Of a stretch of 64,000 bases of DNA, positions 1 through 11,019 are shown one piece after another. A program made the position numbers and the translations under genes. Below the pieces are notes generated by a model. That model was not told the DNA's origin. It was given only the letters and a program-made list of their open reading frames with translations, and did not search any database. This stretch comes from Piezodorus guildinii (Eukaryota; Arthropoda; Insecta; Hemiptera; Pentatomidae): assembly GCA_023052935.1 (NCBI GenBank), contig CM041294.1, positions 26,086,141-26,150,140 of the forward strand, given 5' to 3'. How positions within the stretch are numbered: the first letter of the stretch is position 1; each line of letters opens with the position of its first letter.

Positions 1-127
1 TTATAGTTTCTGAAATACATAAAGGATTTTGCAGGTCTCTGTTGTTTTCTCCCGAATGTTTACATATTTAAAGTAAACAGTTACTAATCCTCTACCTTTG
101 TATTATAAACATTAGCTTCCCAATCAA

Positions 128-640
128 TTACCCACTTTTTAGTATACCTCCAAATATGAACATGGAAACACGCGATTTTCGAGTGATATTTTTGTACGAG
201 TTTAAACTCGGCCATTCAGCAGCTGAGGCCGCTAGAAATATTTGCAAGGCGTTTGGGGAAGGGAGTGTTAATGAACGTACCATTCGCCGTAGGTTTGCTA
301 AGTTTTCAGCTGGGGATACCGACTTGGAAAACTTGCCCCGAGGAAGACCTCCGTCCGTAATAGACAACGATGTCCTCGGTACCTCATGATCTCACTGAGC
401 GGCATGTTTCAAAACATACCGTGCAAAAATTGAAAGAACTGGACTACGACGTTCTTCCGCACCCACCACATTCTCCCGACTTGTCTCCAACAGATTATCA
501 AATGATGATCATGTGAAAAGTGCGTTTTCAGATTTTGTTTCACTTCAAAGCTCAGAGTTTTTCAGTTGGGGGATAAAAAAGTTGGTGTCACGTTGGGAAA
601 ATCAATGTGCAGAAAAAGAAGGTAAATACTTCGAATAAAA
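128..640 (+). mobile_element. mariner transposon remnant, internally deleted
   Basis: An ATG at 156 opens about 75 codons matching the N-terminal helix-turn-helix of mariner transposases (motifs AAEAARNICKAFGEG, ERTIRRRFAKF, GRPPS). A frame change near 385 leads to a VPHDLTE-like piece, and then the C-terminal motif HSPDLSPTDY, ending at a TAA near 636. A normal mariner protein is about 345 residues; here the middle, including the first two catalytic Asp motifs, is missing while the third (SPDLSPTDY) remains. The copy cannot make active transposase. Terminal inverted repeats were not identified. Confidence 0.85.
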
Positions 641-1009
641 TTATCTTTTTTTCATATCGTATTTTTAATGAAAATCCTTTACCTTGAAAACGGACATTTC
701 ATGTGACATAACCCAATAAAACCATAAATAACATTTTTTTCTTCCTAATAGTTATAGTGTTTCAGCCAGTTTCATGTCAGCTTTGCGGTTGAGAAAATGT
801 GTTGGGACAATCTTTCTACTTCTTGTAATTTTTTAGATATCAAATCAAAACAAAAACTAACAATAAGATAAGGACATGCTTTCTATTTTTTGTCTCCAAA
901 ACTTACTATCTAAATAGTGAAGAAAGTTGTTTAAAAAATTCTGGAAAACGAATAAAAAACGAGACTTTTAACTAGGTAAAAATATATAATGGAAAAGAGA
1001 CTCACTTTT

Positions 1010-1430
1010 AATTATTTTTTCTTATATAGCTTAGTCATAGTCCTACTTGCTGTAAAAATTCCGATATTGAGAACATAGTCATTTTTTGTATATGAATTTT
1101 CAAAAAGGCAAAAATTCGTTTTTCGCGATTTTATTCGGAAATATCTCAAAAAAGACGAAGTGAAAAATTATAAAACAAATCAGATTACCCATCCATACGA
1201 TGAGTTTAAGTGATATGAATTTGGTCATTGAGACTAAGCTGGTTTCGGAGTAATAAAATTCTCATAACTGTTAAAAAAACGTTTTCTTTAAAAAATATAA
1301 TAACTCCGGTAATTTTGCATATTTAAGAATGAAATAAAAACTAGAATGATGATAAGAGTATTTTATATAATTTTGGTCCTTAGAACACATTACTTAAGTA
1401 GCCAAGAAAATGGTTAAACAAATTCACGAA
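1010..1430. repeat. dispersed repeat Rep-2, copy 1
   Basis: This AT-rich stretch resembles 2540-2760 (shared blocks around 'cttatatagc', 'aaatatctcaaaaa', 'gtgaaaaat' and 'cagatta' in the same order). No coding potential was seen. The part at 700-1010 shows nothing recognisable. Confidence 0.4.
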
Positions 1431-1444
1431 AAATTACATTAACT

Positions 1445-2483
1445 TTTTATTTATTTATTTTTTAACTATTTATTTATCTTTTTACTTTCACTTACTATAT
1501 GTAGTAAGGGGAAGTATTACACTAAGTAAATACACGTTTTAGGGTCCCCTGAATCTAAATAACCAAGTCCCGTAAAAAGGTCTGTGTGTGTGTGGTAACT
1601 CCCGGGCGGAAACGGTAAGTCCTATGAAACTGAAATTTCATATTTAAGACAACTATACGCCCGAGACGTGACAAAACTTTTTTCATCAAAATGAACTTAC
1701 CAGAAAAGCTACTTTATACCATGCATATTGCACCTTTTTTCAATTTTCTCGAAAATAGTTCCGACGATTTTGATTAAACTCGCTATATCGATGTAAAATT
1801 TAATGGGTTTTAATATTATTTTGGTTTCATTCGGTTTAAAATGATCTGACAGGGCTTAAATGCCGATATTTTAAATTTTCTTTCTTTAAAGTACCTTTAA
1901 TTTTGTTGATTCTATAAAAATAACTATATCATCTTGTTACCACTGATGAAAAACAGGTAAATATATAAATTGAATGAATTCGATACCCAAATAAAGGAGA
2001 AAACAGAAAAAATATTTGTTTGATGAAATTTTTCGTTTTTGAACATAACAGCAGTAATATACATGTATGATGTACCGTTGGAAAGCTAAAGATTTTAGAA
2101 AAAATATTATCTCATACGCAAGCTTTTAAAAGTTAATAGAGAGAGACAAAAAGCCGATAAAAGTAAGTAATTGTTTTAGATATGATATAATAGATTTTTT
2201 AATAAAACACATGATTCTATAGAAATACCATTTAACTAATTCTTTAATGGTTTCACTCATTTTGATCTCTGACTGTATTTGAAAATTCTTTAATCGATTT
2301 TAAAAACGGATGTAAGTGAAAGTCGTGTGTTGCCCGCACCAGATTTTTTAACTATTGTTTACATAATAATAATTTTTTCTCTCTCAATTATTGATTACCT
2401 AATAGTTCTTTCTTATAAAGATTGAATATGCATATAGTGTCTAGGCGTTGATGACCTTAGGGTTATACGCCTTAAAACCAAAA
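1445..2483 (-). mobile_element. Rep-1 copy A, flanked by a 16-bp direct repeat
   Basis: Reverse-oriented copy of the commonest repeat in the window. Core 1484-2347: on the minus strand it begins with a CTGGTGCGGGCAACACACG-like head, runs through conserved AT-rich blocks and a short CA tract, and ends in ACCCTAAAACGTG, a palindromic CTTACTATA-type hairpin and GTAAGTGAAAGT. An A-rich tail with (AAAT)n follows. The 16-base sequence AAAAATTACATTAACT occurs at 1429-1444 and again at 2484-2499, as expected for a target-site duplication from target-primed retrotransposition. About 136 bp upstream of the core head also lie inside the duplication. Confidence 0.65.
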
Positions 2484-2539
2484 AAAAATTACATTAACTG
2501 AAATCTTTAGCCATCTGTAACAAGGAAAGATAGAAATGA

Positions 2540-2760
2540 TTCTCAGGCTTATTTTTTTCTCTTATATAGCCTTATCATTGCACTAATTGTTCTAGAAATT
2601 TTAATAGTGTAAGCTTGTCATTTATTTTTATTTATTTTTTTTTTTTTATAAATTGTCAAAGAAGGATTATATTACATCTCAGAAATATTTATAGGAAAAT
2701 ATCTCAAAAATGAATAAGTGAAAAATGATGAAACTCAAACAGATTATACCTCTATATATT
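2540..2760. repeat. dispersed repeat Rep-2, copy 2
   Basis: Diverged copy of the stretch at 1010-1430. It is followed by a pure A run of about 33 bases (2767-2799). Confidence 0.35.
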
Positions 2761-2801
<41 letters not shown>

Positions 2802-2830
2802 GGTTTTATATTCAGAAAAGAATGGAGAAT

Positions 2831-3221
2831 AATTGAGGCGTTGATTTCCAAAAGGTACTATATCCATTCTGGGGAACTTTACAGGGAGCGCGAAAATCTC
2901 TCATTACTATATTATTAAACCAGCTAATTTGGCTCTTTTCGCATTAAAATCTAGAATATTTTCTTTACTATACTAATAAAACCATATAAAAGTTATGAAA
3001 TGAAGTGTTCTGGTATGATTTGGAATGAAACTAAATGTGTAATCAGAATCTTAAGAAATTAATAGCATTTCTAAATCACGTTATTAAAGGACTTGAGTGT
3101 TCATTAGATACAATCAAATAGAAGATTCAGATAAAACTAAATGAGGAGAATATAAATATTTGAAAATATCAATTTCGTAAAAAATGTCCTTTAGTACCTT
3201 TTGGAAATCAACGCCTCAATT
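2831..3221. repeat. 391-bp unit bounded by perfect 30-bp inverted repeats
   Basis: 2831-2860 and 3192-3221 are exact reverse complements (core ATTGAGGCGTTGATTTCC). The interior is AT-rich and non-coding. It could be a miniature inverted-repeat element. No clear target duplication is visible. A related block (AAAAGGTACTATATC) recurs at 16018-16034. Confidence 0.55.
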
Positions 3222-3564
3222 TGTAAAAAAATCACGAAAATAAACATATTGAGTGGCAAAATTAATGGAAATTGGACGATTTCAAATGGGTTGACCCTTA
3301 CCGATGTATGAAATATTGAAAATTTTCCAATTACAGGTTTCACCGTGAATACATGTTTATGGCCTCCTGTGTTCAAATGACGAATTATAATATAATAAAA
3401 TGACCAATATAAACAATGTAATGTTCTCATGCAGCAAATTATTATAGTCATTAAATTTCTAGCAAGTCAGCTACATTAACCGGTTTTGGATGTTATTTAT
3501 TGAAAAAAATAAAATAAAAAAATCTGTATCTTTGCATGTGTATGGTTTCATCAGTAGTTGACCA

Positions 3565-3796
3565 ACAATTATATTAAAGTCCTGCAATGTGTCCGTGTGT
3601 GGTAAGTCTAGTTGTAGATATTATAGCAACTTTTTCGTTAAAATCGGCTTTCCAGAAGGGCTACTCTATTTAATGAATTATGGACCTTTTAACGATTTTT
3701 TTCAAAAAGCGCTCAAACAATTTTGATTAAACTTGCAGCGTTGGTGTAAAATTAAATGAGCTTTAATATCGTGTAGGTTTAATTCTTATTGATATA
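3565..3796 (-). mobile_element. Rep-1 copy B, left part (split by a Tc1 insertion)
   Basis: Diverged reverse copy of Rep-1: 'aagtcctgca…gtgtgtggtaag', the block before 'gattaaac' and the 'gagctttaatatcgtg' block align with copy A. It stops at the Tc1 element and resumes at 6004. Confidence 0.6.
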
Positions 3797-4029
3797 AACT
3801 CCCCTTCAAAAGTATTGCAACGCTTAGAAATATTTGAATTTATAACAAAGAAAGGTTCTGAAATCCATACTAAACATTTTTAAACTGGAAATAAACAAGT
3901 TTTATTAAAATAAATTACAATATTTCTTCCAATAAACAAAAAAAAAAAAAAATAGAAAACTAACTTTTTAAAATTTTCCTTTTTTACAATTTTAACTTTT
4001 AAATTACAATTAAAAATTTTAATTTAGAT

Positions 4030-4965
4030 TTAATAAGACGTACTGCCCCCTCTGGCTTGAGTGACTGCTTTCACCCGTCTGGTGTACTTGTAAAAAGATT
4101 TTGAAGAAAAGCTTTAGGTATATTGCCCCACCCCTCTAATACAATTGTCAATAGCATTTCAAGGGTAGTAGGAGGTGAATCTCGTGACCAAACCTGTCTT
4201 TTGAGATAATCGCAAACGTGCTCGATCAGGTTAAGGTCAGGACTTCTTGTTGGTTAATGAATGGTATAAATATTTGTTGTGGTCAGTTGTTCAGAAACAC
4301 ATATTGCCTTGTAAGGACGAGCATCATGCATGAGCAATGATTCAGAGCCTCTGAATGCCATAGAAGGCACTACATGATCGTAAAAAATCATTCATACATA
4401 CCTCGAAACATTCAAAGCCCCTCCTTGAATTGGCACTAACTCGGTGCGCGCCTCCCAAGATATGCCACCCCAGAACATGATAGCACCCCCTCCAAATGGC
4501 TCAGTTTCTAACGTGAAACACTGACTATACCGTTCTCCAGGTCTTCTCCAAACTCTTTCACGGGCATCTGGGCTGTTATTCTAAGGGCTACTATTCGTCT
4601 CATCAGTGAATAACACTTTTTTCCATTCCTCCACAGTCCAAGATTGGTGTTCCCTTGCAAATCTTAATATTTTTACACGGTGTTCTGCAGTGAGAAGAGG
4701 ACCTTTCACTGGCCTTCTTGTTCTGAGGTTTGACTCTCTCAGTCTTCTAATGACCGTTGACTCCGAGATTGATAACCCTCAAACACCAGCGATCAAGTTT
4801 TTAATGGAAGACGCAGTAGAATTACGTTTCCGAAGTGTTTGTATTTTAATGATGCGGTCATCTATGGGGTTAGTAACCCTGGGAGGCCCTGACTGGTCGT
4901 CTCGACTTAATTGGTCGACTAAAGAGAAAAGAGAGAACAGACTTGAGGCAAACGAAAGATAAACA
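4030..4965 (-). pseudogene. Tc1 transposase remnant
   Basis: Read on the minus strand, the order of motifs is that of a Tc1 DDE transposase: HTH end (SGPPRVTNPIDDRI), ESTVIRRLRESNLRTRRP, the first catalytic Asp in LFTDET, WGGISW, the second Asp in HDARPYKA, and the catalytic Glu in LNLIEHVCDYL, ending RGGSTSY before a TAA at 4030-4032. Several in-frame stops and small frame changes interrupt it, for example after TDETNSSP, and the N-terminal DNA-binding part is absent. Clearly inactive. All three catalytic positions are still visible. Confidence 0.85.
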
Positions 4966-5030
4966 TGGACTGAAAGGGGATTTGAAATGTATGAAAGAAA
5001 ATTCCATCGTTTGTTAGTAAACAGTGAATA

Positions 5031-5871
5031 AAAATCTGGTGCTGGCAACACACGACTTTCACTTACCTCCATTTTTAAAATCAATGAAAGAATTTTCAAA
5101 TAAAGTTAGAGATAAAAATACGTGAAACTATTAAAGAATTAATTTAATTAAATTTCAAGAGAATCATGTGTTTTATTAAAAAATCTATTATATTATTATC
5201 TAAAACAATTACTTACTTTTATCGGCTTTTTATCACTCTATATTCACTTTTAAAAGCTTGTGTATGAGATAATATTTTTTCTAAAATCTTAGCTTTCCAA
5301 CGGTATATCATACATGTATATTACTTTTGTTATGTTCAAAAACGAAAAATTTCATTTAAAAAATATTTTTTCAGTTTTCTCCTTTATTTGGGTATCGAAT
5401 TTATTCAATTTATATATTTACCTGTTTTTCATCAGTGGTAACAAGATGATATAGTTATTTTGATAAAATCAACAAAATTAAAGGTACTTTAGGGAAAGAA
5501 AATTTAAAATATCGGCATTTAAGCCCTGTGAGACCATTTTTATCCAAATAAAACCTACATGATATTAAAACCCAGTAAAGTTTACATCGATATAGCGAGT
5601 TTAATCAAAATCGTCGGAACCGTTTTCGAGAAAATCGAAAAAAGGTGCAAAATGCATGGTATAAAGTGCCTCTTCTGATAAGCTCATTTTGATGAAAAAA
5701 GTTTTGTCACGTCTCGGGCGTTTATTTGTCTTAAATATGAAATTTCAGTTTCATAGGACTTACCGTTTCCGCCCGGGAGTTACCACACACACACACACAC
5801 AGACCTTTTTGCGGGACTTGGTTATTTGGATTCAGGGGACCCTAAAACGTGTATTTCCGTTGAAAGTAAAA
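5031..5871 (+). mobile_element. Rep-1 copy C, inside the Tc1 element
   Basis: Starts at the AAAATCTGGTGCTGGCAACA head and runs to ACCCTAAAACGTGTATTTCC; the usual hairpin end is missing or replaced by GAAAGTAAAAAG. It contains a short (CA)n near 5790. The open frames here are short and unlike any known protein. Confidence 0.7.
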
Positions 5872-6003
5872 AGATATGTCTAATCCCTAATATCTCTCAT
5901 ATAATAAATAATATTACTATAGATATAAACAAAGTCTGGATTAAGGTAAAAACCAAGAAAATCTAGAGAATTATGGTTGTTGCAATACTTTTGAAGGGGA
6001 GTG

Positions 6004-6310
6004 TACCTTGACAGCGCTTAAATGGCGAATTTTACTATTTTCTTCCTTTAAAGTACCTTTAATATTGTAGATTCCGAGAAATTAACCATAATATTTTACT
6101 AGAATCGCTAAAAAACGGGAAATACACAAGTTGGACGAATTTCATTTTTAACTAAAGGGGAACATTACAAAAATACTTTTTTAGGTAATTTAACTGAAGA
6201 TAGTAATATAGATGTATAGCGTAGGAAAAATTTTAGAAATAAATTTATCTTAAATACATGTTTTAAAACGTAATGCAGAAATACGTTGAGGACATAAAAT
6301 AAGTGTAATG
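6004..6310 (-). mobile_element. Rep-1 copy B, right part
   Basis: Continuation of the copy split at 3796: the block around 'aaagtacctttaat', the 'gaaaattttagaaa' block and the following AT-rich sequence align with copy A. After 6310, to 7127, no gene, repeat family or structured element was recognised (AT-rich). Confidence 0.55.
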
Positions 6311-7141
6311 ATATCAGGAGAAAGATGAAAAGATAAATATTCTTAAGCATAATATAGCACATATCGAAAAGGATTTAAAATGGGCGTGGAAGAAGTACCT
6401 CTTGGCTGCCAACACTGGAATAACCAGTCCAGAATTTTCGAAAGGATAGTAAACCTGGCTGTGATAGATAGGCTGTCAAAATTGCAAAAAATTTGGTTTA
6501 TTTTGTCTTATTTTCAAACTGTGTTATTTCCTTCACCTAGCTGATGCATATTTCTCCCTTTCGCTCCTACTCAAAATAACGATTTATTAAACTTTTATTC
6601 TTCTCTAAAACCCCACCTTTCTATTCAGGCTCGAATTGATTTGGAACCTTTCTGATAAACCACATTTAGTGCCTTGGTTAGAATGAAATATGAATTTAAA
6701 CCTAATATAATATAAAACATTCCTGCTTAACGGTGCGATGAATTTCCATTAGAAAAAAAAAAAAAATATCCGAAGCAATTTTCGCTATCGCATAGGAAGA
6801 TCAGTACATAATTGGTTAATTGTTAGATGGGAAGACTGAAGATAATACGAAGAGATGTGTTTCCCACATTGTTTCGTTGAGGAACTGAAATCCTTTTATT
6901 TTTTGGCCATAGAAAATCCTTTATGTTAGGTATTAATTTAATGTCAAAATTTATTAACGTTTTGTTGTGATTTTTGTCACTAAGTGATATCAAGAATAAG
7001 GAGAGCCGTCTAATTGTCTAACATTCATTAATTTAAAACATGCAACACGTGTATTGATTACCTAAGGATTGTGTGAATTGATAACCTGAAAAGTTTTCAG
7101 CTGCCTGGTTTTAATATACGTAAAACGTATTTAAAGAGAAG

Positions 7142-7476
7142 AAAAAAAAAAAAAAAAAAAAAAAAAAACCCTGTACCACTACAACCCATGAAGGGTGTTG
7201 GGCTCAGTACATATAGAGATTCGTACTGTTTCTAGGCCAACGGCAATGCAATGAGGTGATTAGGCCTTAATCACGCTCAGCCGCCAGGTTTTTCCCCAAT
7301 TAATTTGGGTACCCACTTTATAGAGGCTGGGTCTGCCCCAGGAGGATCTCCATACCCTAGGGTCGCCCCCCGACTGAATTAACAGAATAAATAATATTTC
7401 TGCCACAGCCGGGATTCGAACCCAGGACCCGGAGCACAGCAGACTAGTGCTCTATCCACTAGACCACGCCGCTCCC
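7142..7476 (-). mobile_element. tRNA-derived SINE, family A, full length with target duplication
   Basis: On the minus strand the element starts with a tRNA-like head at 7476 carrying an A box (TGGTCTAGTGGATAGAGC) and a B box (GGGTTCGAATCCCGG), followed by a conserved body, and ends GTGGTACAG plus a run of T (7142-7168 is a run of A on the plus strand). The 14-base sequence TATTTAAAGAGAAG flanks it at 7128-7141 and 7477-7490: a target-site duplication. Such SINEs are transcribed by RNA polymerase III and mobilised by LINE enzymes. Confidence 0.92.
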
Positions 7477-8039
7477 TATTTAAAGAGAAGAAAAAAAAAA
7501 AAATAATTTGTTGTAGAAGCAAATAAAGCTAATGTAAATAACTGAGAAAAACTGTAAATAATACTAATTAGCATAGGTTAGAAAAAAAATGTCCATTAGG
7601 TATTGATAAATATGCTGTGTAATGTAAGCAACCCTATGTGGAAATACATTAGGATTGCCAATAAATAAAGCATTTCTCTCCTTCATTTTAAATAAACTTA
7701 TTTCTTTCTTTTTTTAAATTCTATTTCATCTGTTATTAAACCTTTCTTACAGGATTTTAGAATATAATAAAAAATCATTAGATACGAAAAATATTATTCA
7801 TTGAAAGTTCATATTAACACTAAACATATAGAAAACATATTTTATTTCTTAATAAAGTGGCCCCTGGATATTTTCATTATTATAATTTTTTTGTTTGTAA
7901 AAAAACCGATTAAAAAAATAATCTATTTAAAAATGTGAGCGGTTAAAACAGATTGGTTGAACCGGTTATGAAAGTCTCGTTAGGTAAATAATTACACACT
8001 ATGGTATATTAATTAAAATGTTTATCATATTTAAAAAAT

Positions 8040-8229
8040 CCCTCATTAACTTCCTTTTCTTTAAAATTTATTTTTCTTCACTATCTATTTATTTATCTAT
8101 AAGAATAGATATCAATTAGGACGAATAGCAGTAAGCTAGCTATGTAATAAAATGTGTGTGTTAAAAAGTGACAAAAAATTTTTTTGATAATGGGGACAAA
8201 ACCCCGAAACGTAGAAAACAATGTCATAG
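8040..8229 (+). repeat. dispersed repeat Rep-3, copy 1
   Basis: Shares the blocks GGACGAATAGCAGTAAG and GATAATGGGGAC…CCCGAAACGTAG with the reverse-oriented sequence at 26373-26700 in a nanos intron. No coding potential. The flank at 7500-8040 is AT-rich with nothing recognised. Confidence 0.5.
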
Positions 8230-8405
8230 ATAAATAAATAAATAAATTCTTTATTATCCTGGGACAAGTCCCTTTAGAATAAAAAATACAGAATTTACAA
8301 AATGTGCTTTACAGTCTTTTAGTAAGTTAAACACATGTTAACAAGTTAATAATGACTTATATAGAATTAGACATATTCAAATAATAAGAAAACAAAAACA
8401 ATGAC
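8230..8405 (-). mobile_element. LINE 3' untranslated end (continues at 9381)
   Basis: On the minus strand this reads as a LINE 3' UTR ending GGGACTTGTCCCAGGATAAT, then AAAGAATTTATTTATTTATT, typical of CR1/L2/Jockey tails. The matching C-terminal coding part lies on the other side of Rep-1 copy D, so copy D probably inserted between the coding end and the 3' UTR. Confidence 0.6.
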
Positions 8406-8410
8406 AAAAA

Positions 8411-9182
8411 ATCTGGTGCGGGCAACACACGACTTTCACTTACCTCCATTTTTAAAATCAATCAAAGAATTTTCAAATACAGTTAGAGATAAAAATACAT
8501 GAAATTATTAAGGAATTAATCAAATTGAATTTATATAGAAACATGTGTTTTATTAAAAAATCAATTATATTATTATCTAAAATAATCAGTTAGTTTTATG
8601 TTAATTTCATCACTCTCTATTAACTTTTAAAAGCTTGTGTATGAGATATTTTTTCTAAAATCTTTAGCTTTCCAACGGTATATCATACATGTATATTACT
8701 GCTCTTATGTTCAAAAACGAAAAATTGCATTAAAAAAATATTTTTTCTGTTTTCTCCTTTAATTTGGTATCTAATTTATTCAATTTATATATTTACCAGT
8801 TTTTCATCAGCGTTAACAAGATAATCTATTTATTATTATTGAATCTACAAAATTAAAGGTACTTTAGGGGAAGAAAATTTAAAATATCGGCATTTAAGCC
8901 CTGTCAGACCATTTTTATCTAAATAAAACCTACATGATATTAAAGCCCATTAAATTTTACATGGATATAGCGAGTTTAATCAAAATCGTCGGAACCGTTT
9001 TTGAGATAATCGAAAAAAGGTGCAAAATGCATGGTATAAAGTGCCTCTTCTGGTAGGCTCATTTTGATGAGAAAAGTTTTGTCACGTCTCGGGCGTATAT
9101 TTGTCTTAAATATGAAACTTCAGTTTCATAGGACTTACCGTTTCCGCCCGGGAGTTACCACACACACACACACACACACACA

Positions 9183-9221
<39 letters not shown>

Positions 9222-9347
9222 CTTTTTGCGGGACTTGGTTATTTGGACTCAGGGGACCCTAAAACGTGTATTTCCGTTGAAAACTGGAATTCGAAAATTT
9301 TCACGATCGCAATACTTCCCCTTACTATATATAGTAAGTGAAAGTAA
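8411..9347 (+). mobile_element. Rep-1 copy D, full length
   Basis: The best complete copy. Head AAATCTGGTGCGGGCAACAC at 8411, then ACTTTCACTTACC, AT-rich body, CA microsatellite at 9159-9219, CTTTTTGCGGGACTTGG, GGGGACCCTAAAACGTG, TTTTCACGATCGCAATACTT, and the terminal palindrome CTTACTATATATAGTAAG followed by TGAAAGTAAAAAATAAATAA. ACTTTCACTTAC near the head is the reverse complement of GTAAGTGAAAGT at the tail. No recognisable protein is encoded. Confidence 0.75.
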
Positions 9348-9380
9348 AAAATAAATAATAATAATAAATTATTCACAATT

Positions 9381-9745
9381 TTATTGAGCCTGGGTATTCA
9401 TTAAATGATTAAATATGCGGGATTTATAGGTTGAAAGAGAGTTGGAGTGACGGATGGAAGGAGGGATAGAATTCCATAGGATTGAGGATCGAATGAGAAA
9501 GGATCTGTCGAAATGTGCAGTTCGGTGGGCCGTACTTTATAAATCCGAAGGTCTGAAGCGTGTAAAACGAGAATGGACAGAGGATTTGAATTGAAGGAGG
9601 TCAAAAATGTATGATGGACTTCGGGATTGGATAACTTGGTAAAGGAATAACGCAAGGAAATACTTGCGACGATTGGAAGGGTAAAGCCACTTCAACTTGC
9701 CATAAAATTGGGACCCGGAAGATGAATCGGACATAGTAATTAAAT
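9381..9745 (-). pseudogene. CR1/L2-like LINE, C-terminal coding remnant
   Basis: On the minus strand a frame ending at TAA 9381-9383 reads RTAHFDRSFLIRSSILWNSI followed by PPSIRHSNSLSTYKSRI, the standard C-terminal signature of LINE reverse transcriptase proteins (…RTxxFxxSFxxRxxxLWNSLPxxI…). Upstream sequence to about 9745 is LINE-like but in a shifted frame. From 9746 to 10560 no gene or repeat was recognised. Confidence 0.65.
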
Positions 9746-10732
9746 AAGCGTTTTATTTTTAGTTCGAAATCCCCAGAAACACCATCGTATACAGTACAGC
9801 AATAGTAGATAGTGTAGAAAAACAAATGTTTAAGAAAAAAAAGTTAATGGGTGCTTTTTTAAATATGAATTAATGAATGAAGTTCCCTAAAATATATATA
9901 TATAAAAGAAAAGAAACTAAAATGTTTATATATATTCGTATTCCCATAGTTAAAATACATTTCTGGTTTTATTATCCCACAGCAATTATTGTTGTCATAA
10001 ATACCTCGCTTATTGGCATATGACATCTCTATAATAAGTCGCCATTTTGTGGCTAGATGGCTGATAATATTGCAGAATTACGAGGATCAAAGTGGATGCT
10101 GGTGGCAAATCTTTAAAACCTCGGGCTGCTTAAAGCCGAATTTTTTATTGGTTTTTAAAAGTTCATTATTTATAAGAGAAAATAAAATAAATGCCTGAAC
10201 CAATTATTCAGCAATAACGGCCACCCCCTCAGTGTTACCAGATAACCTTTGGGATTACCCCGCCTTGCCCTCACACAAAAATCCCCACTTATAAAGGTGT
10301 TGGGAAAAAACTATTTTTTTTTCTGGACTTAATTCCTAAAAATGAGTCATTCTTTGGTTACAGTAATATTTAACGATTTTTTCTCAATTATTATGTAGAA
10401 CTGTGACTCATTTCGGCTTCTAACGCTCTCCTCAAACTTCATAGACTAAAATCAGGTACAATATTTCCTCATGGAAGTTTATACTAGTGTCTTTTTATAT
10501 CAATGTTTCTGATTCTAAGTTTGTTGAGAACACGAAGGTATTTAAGAACAAAATATTTCAGTGCGCTGTACATAGATAGATAGATAGATAGATAAATGTG
10601 TTTTATTAATAAATTTTACATTTGTCTAGAAAACAGAAAATACTGGCATGGATTTCCGTCTGCCAGGAAGTTGATTTATTTATATTCATTATTAATAAAC
10701 AAAACAATAAGCTTACAGTAATAATAATAGGC

Positions 10733-11018
10733 TTAGCGAACCCGAAGGTTCGATGCCGATACCACCAAATTCCGTCTACACAGACTCGTCCAATGTTCAC
10801 CATTCAGGCCCAAGCTCCCGAGATCAGCCTTAACGCAATCCTCCCATCTCCATTTCGGCCAACCTTTCGGACGCCTACCAGTCGGATCAGCAAATACCAA
10901 CTTTCTCGGAATTCGCTCGTCATCGAGCCCAACAACTTTACTCGCCATTTGAGTCTCCGCGATGCAATCAGCGCAATTATATTCACAGGATACAAGTTCC
11001 GCAATTCCGCGTTGTGCA
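10733..11018 (-). pseudogene. LINE ORF2 C-terminal fragment, copy 1
   Basis: Minus-strand frames give the conserved LINE tail DDERIPRKLVFADPTGRRPK, WPKWRWEDCVKADLGSLGLN and NLVVSASNLRVR, here broken into two frames. It ends at a (TTA/TAA)n tract at 10722-10732. A (GATA)n tract lies at 10574-10593. The fragment is interrupted at about 11020, where the left arm of a large palindrome starts. Confidence 0.75.
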
Positions 11019-11019
11019 A

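Larger units (their letters stand above)
3797..6003 (-). mobile_element. Tc1-type transposon with 24-bp perfect TIRs, itself invaded by Rep-1
   Basis: 3798-3821 and 5979-6002 are exact reverse complements (ACTCCCCTTCAAAAGTATTG…). One more mismatched base lies outside each end, then TA on both sides, the classic Tc1/mariner target duplication. Inside are a decayed transposase (4030-4965, minus) and a forward copy of Rep-1 (5031-5871) that has probably replaced or displaced the transposase N-terminus. The order of insertion is clear: Rep-1 copy B is oldest, then Tc1, then Rep-1 copy C. Confidence 0.88.

Noticed and set aside
2679..2867. Frame with a poly-Phe run
   Set aside because: It is a poly-A tract read on the minus strand; no other support.
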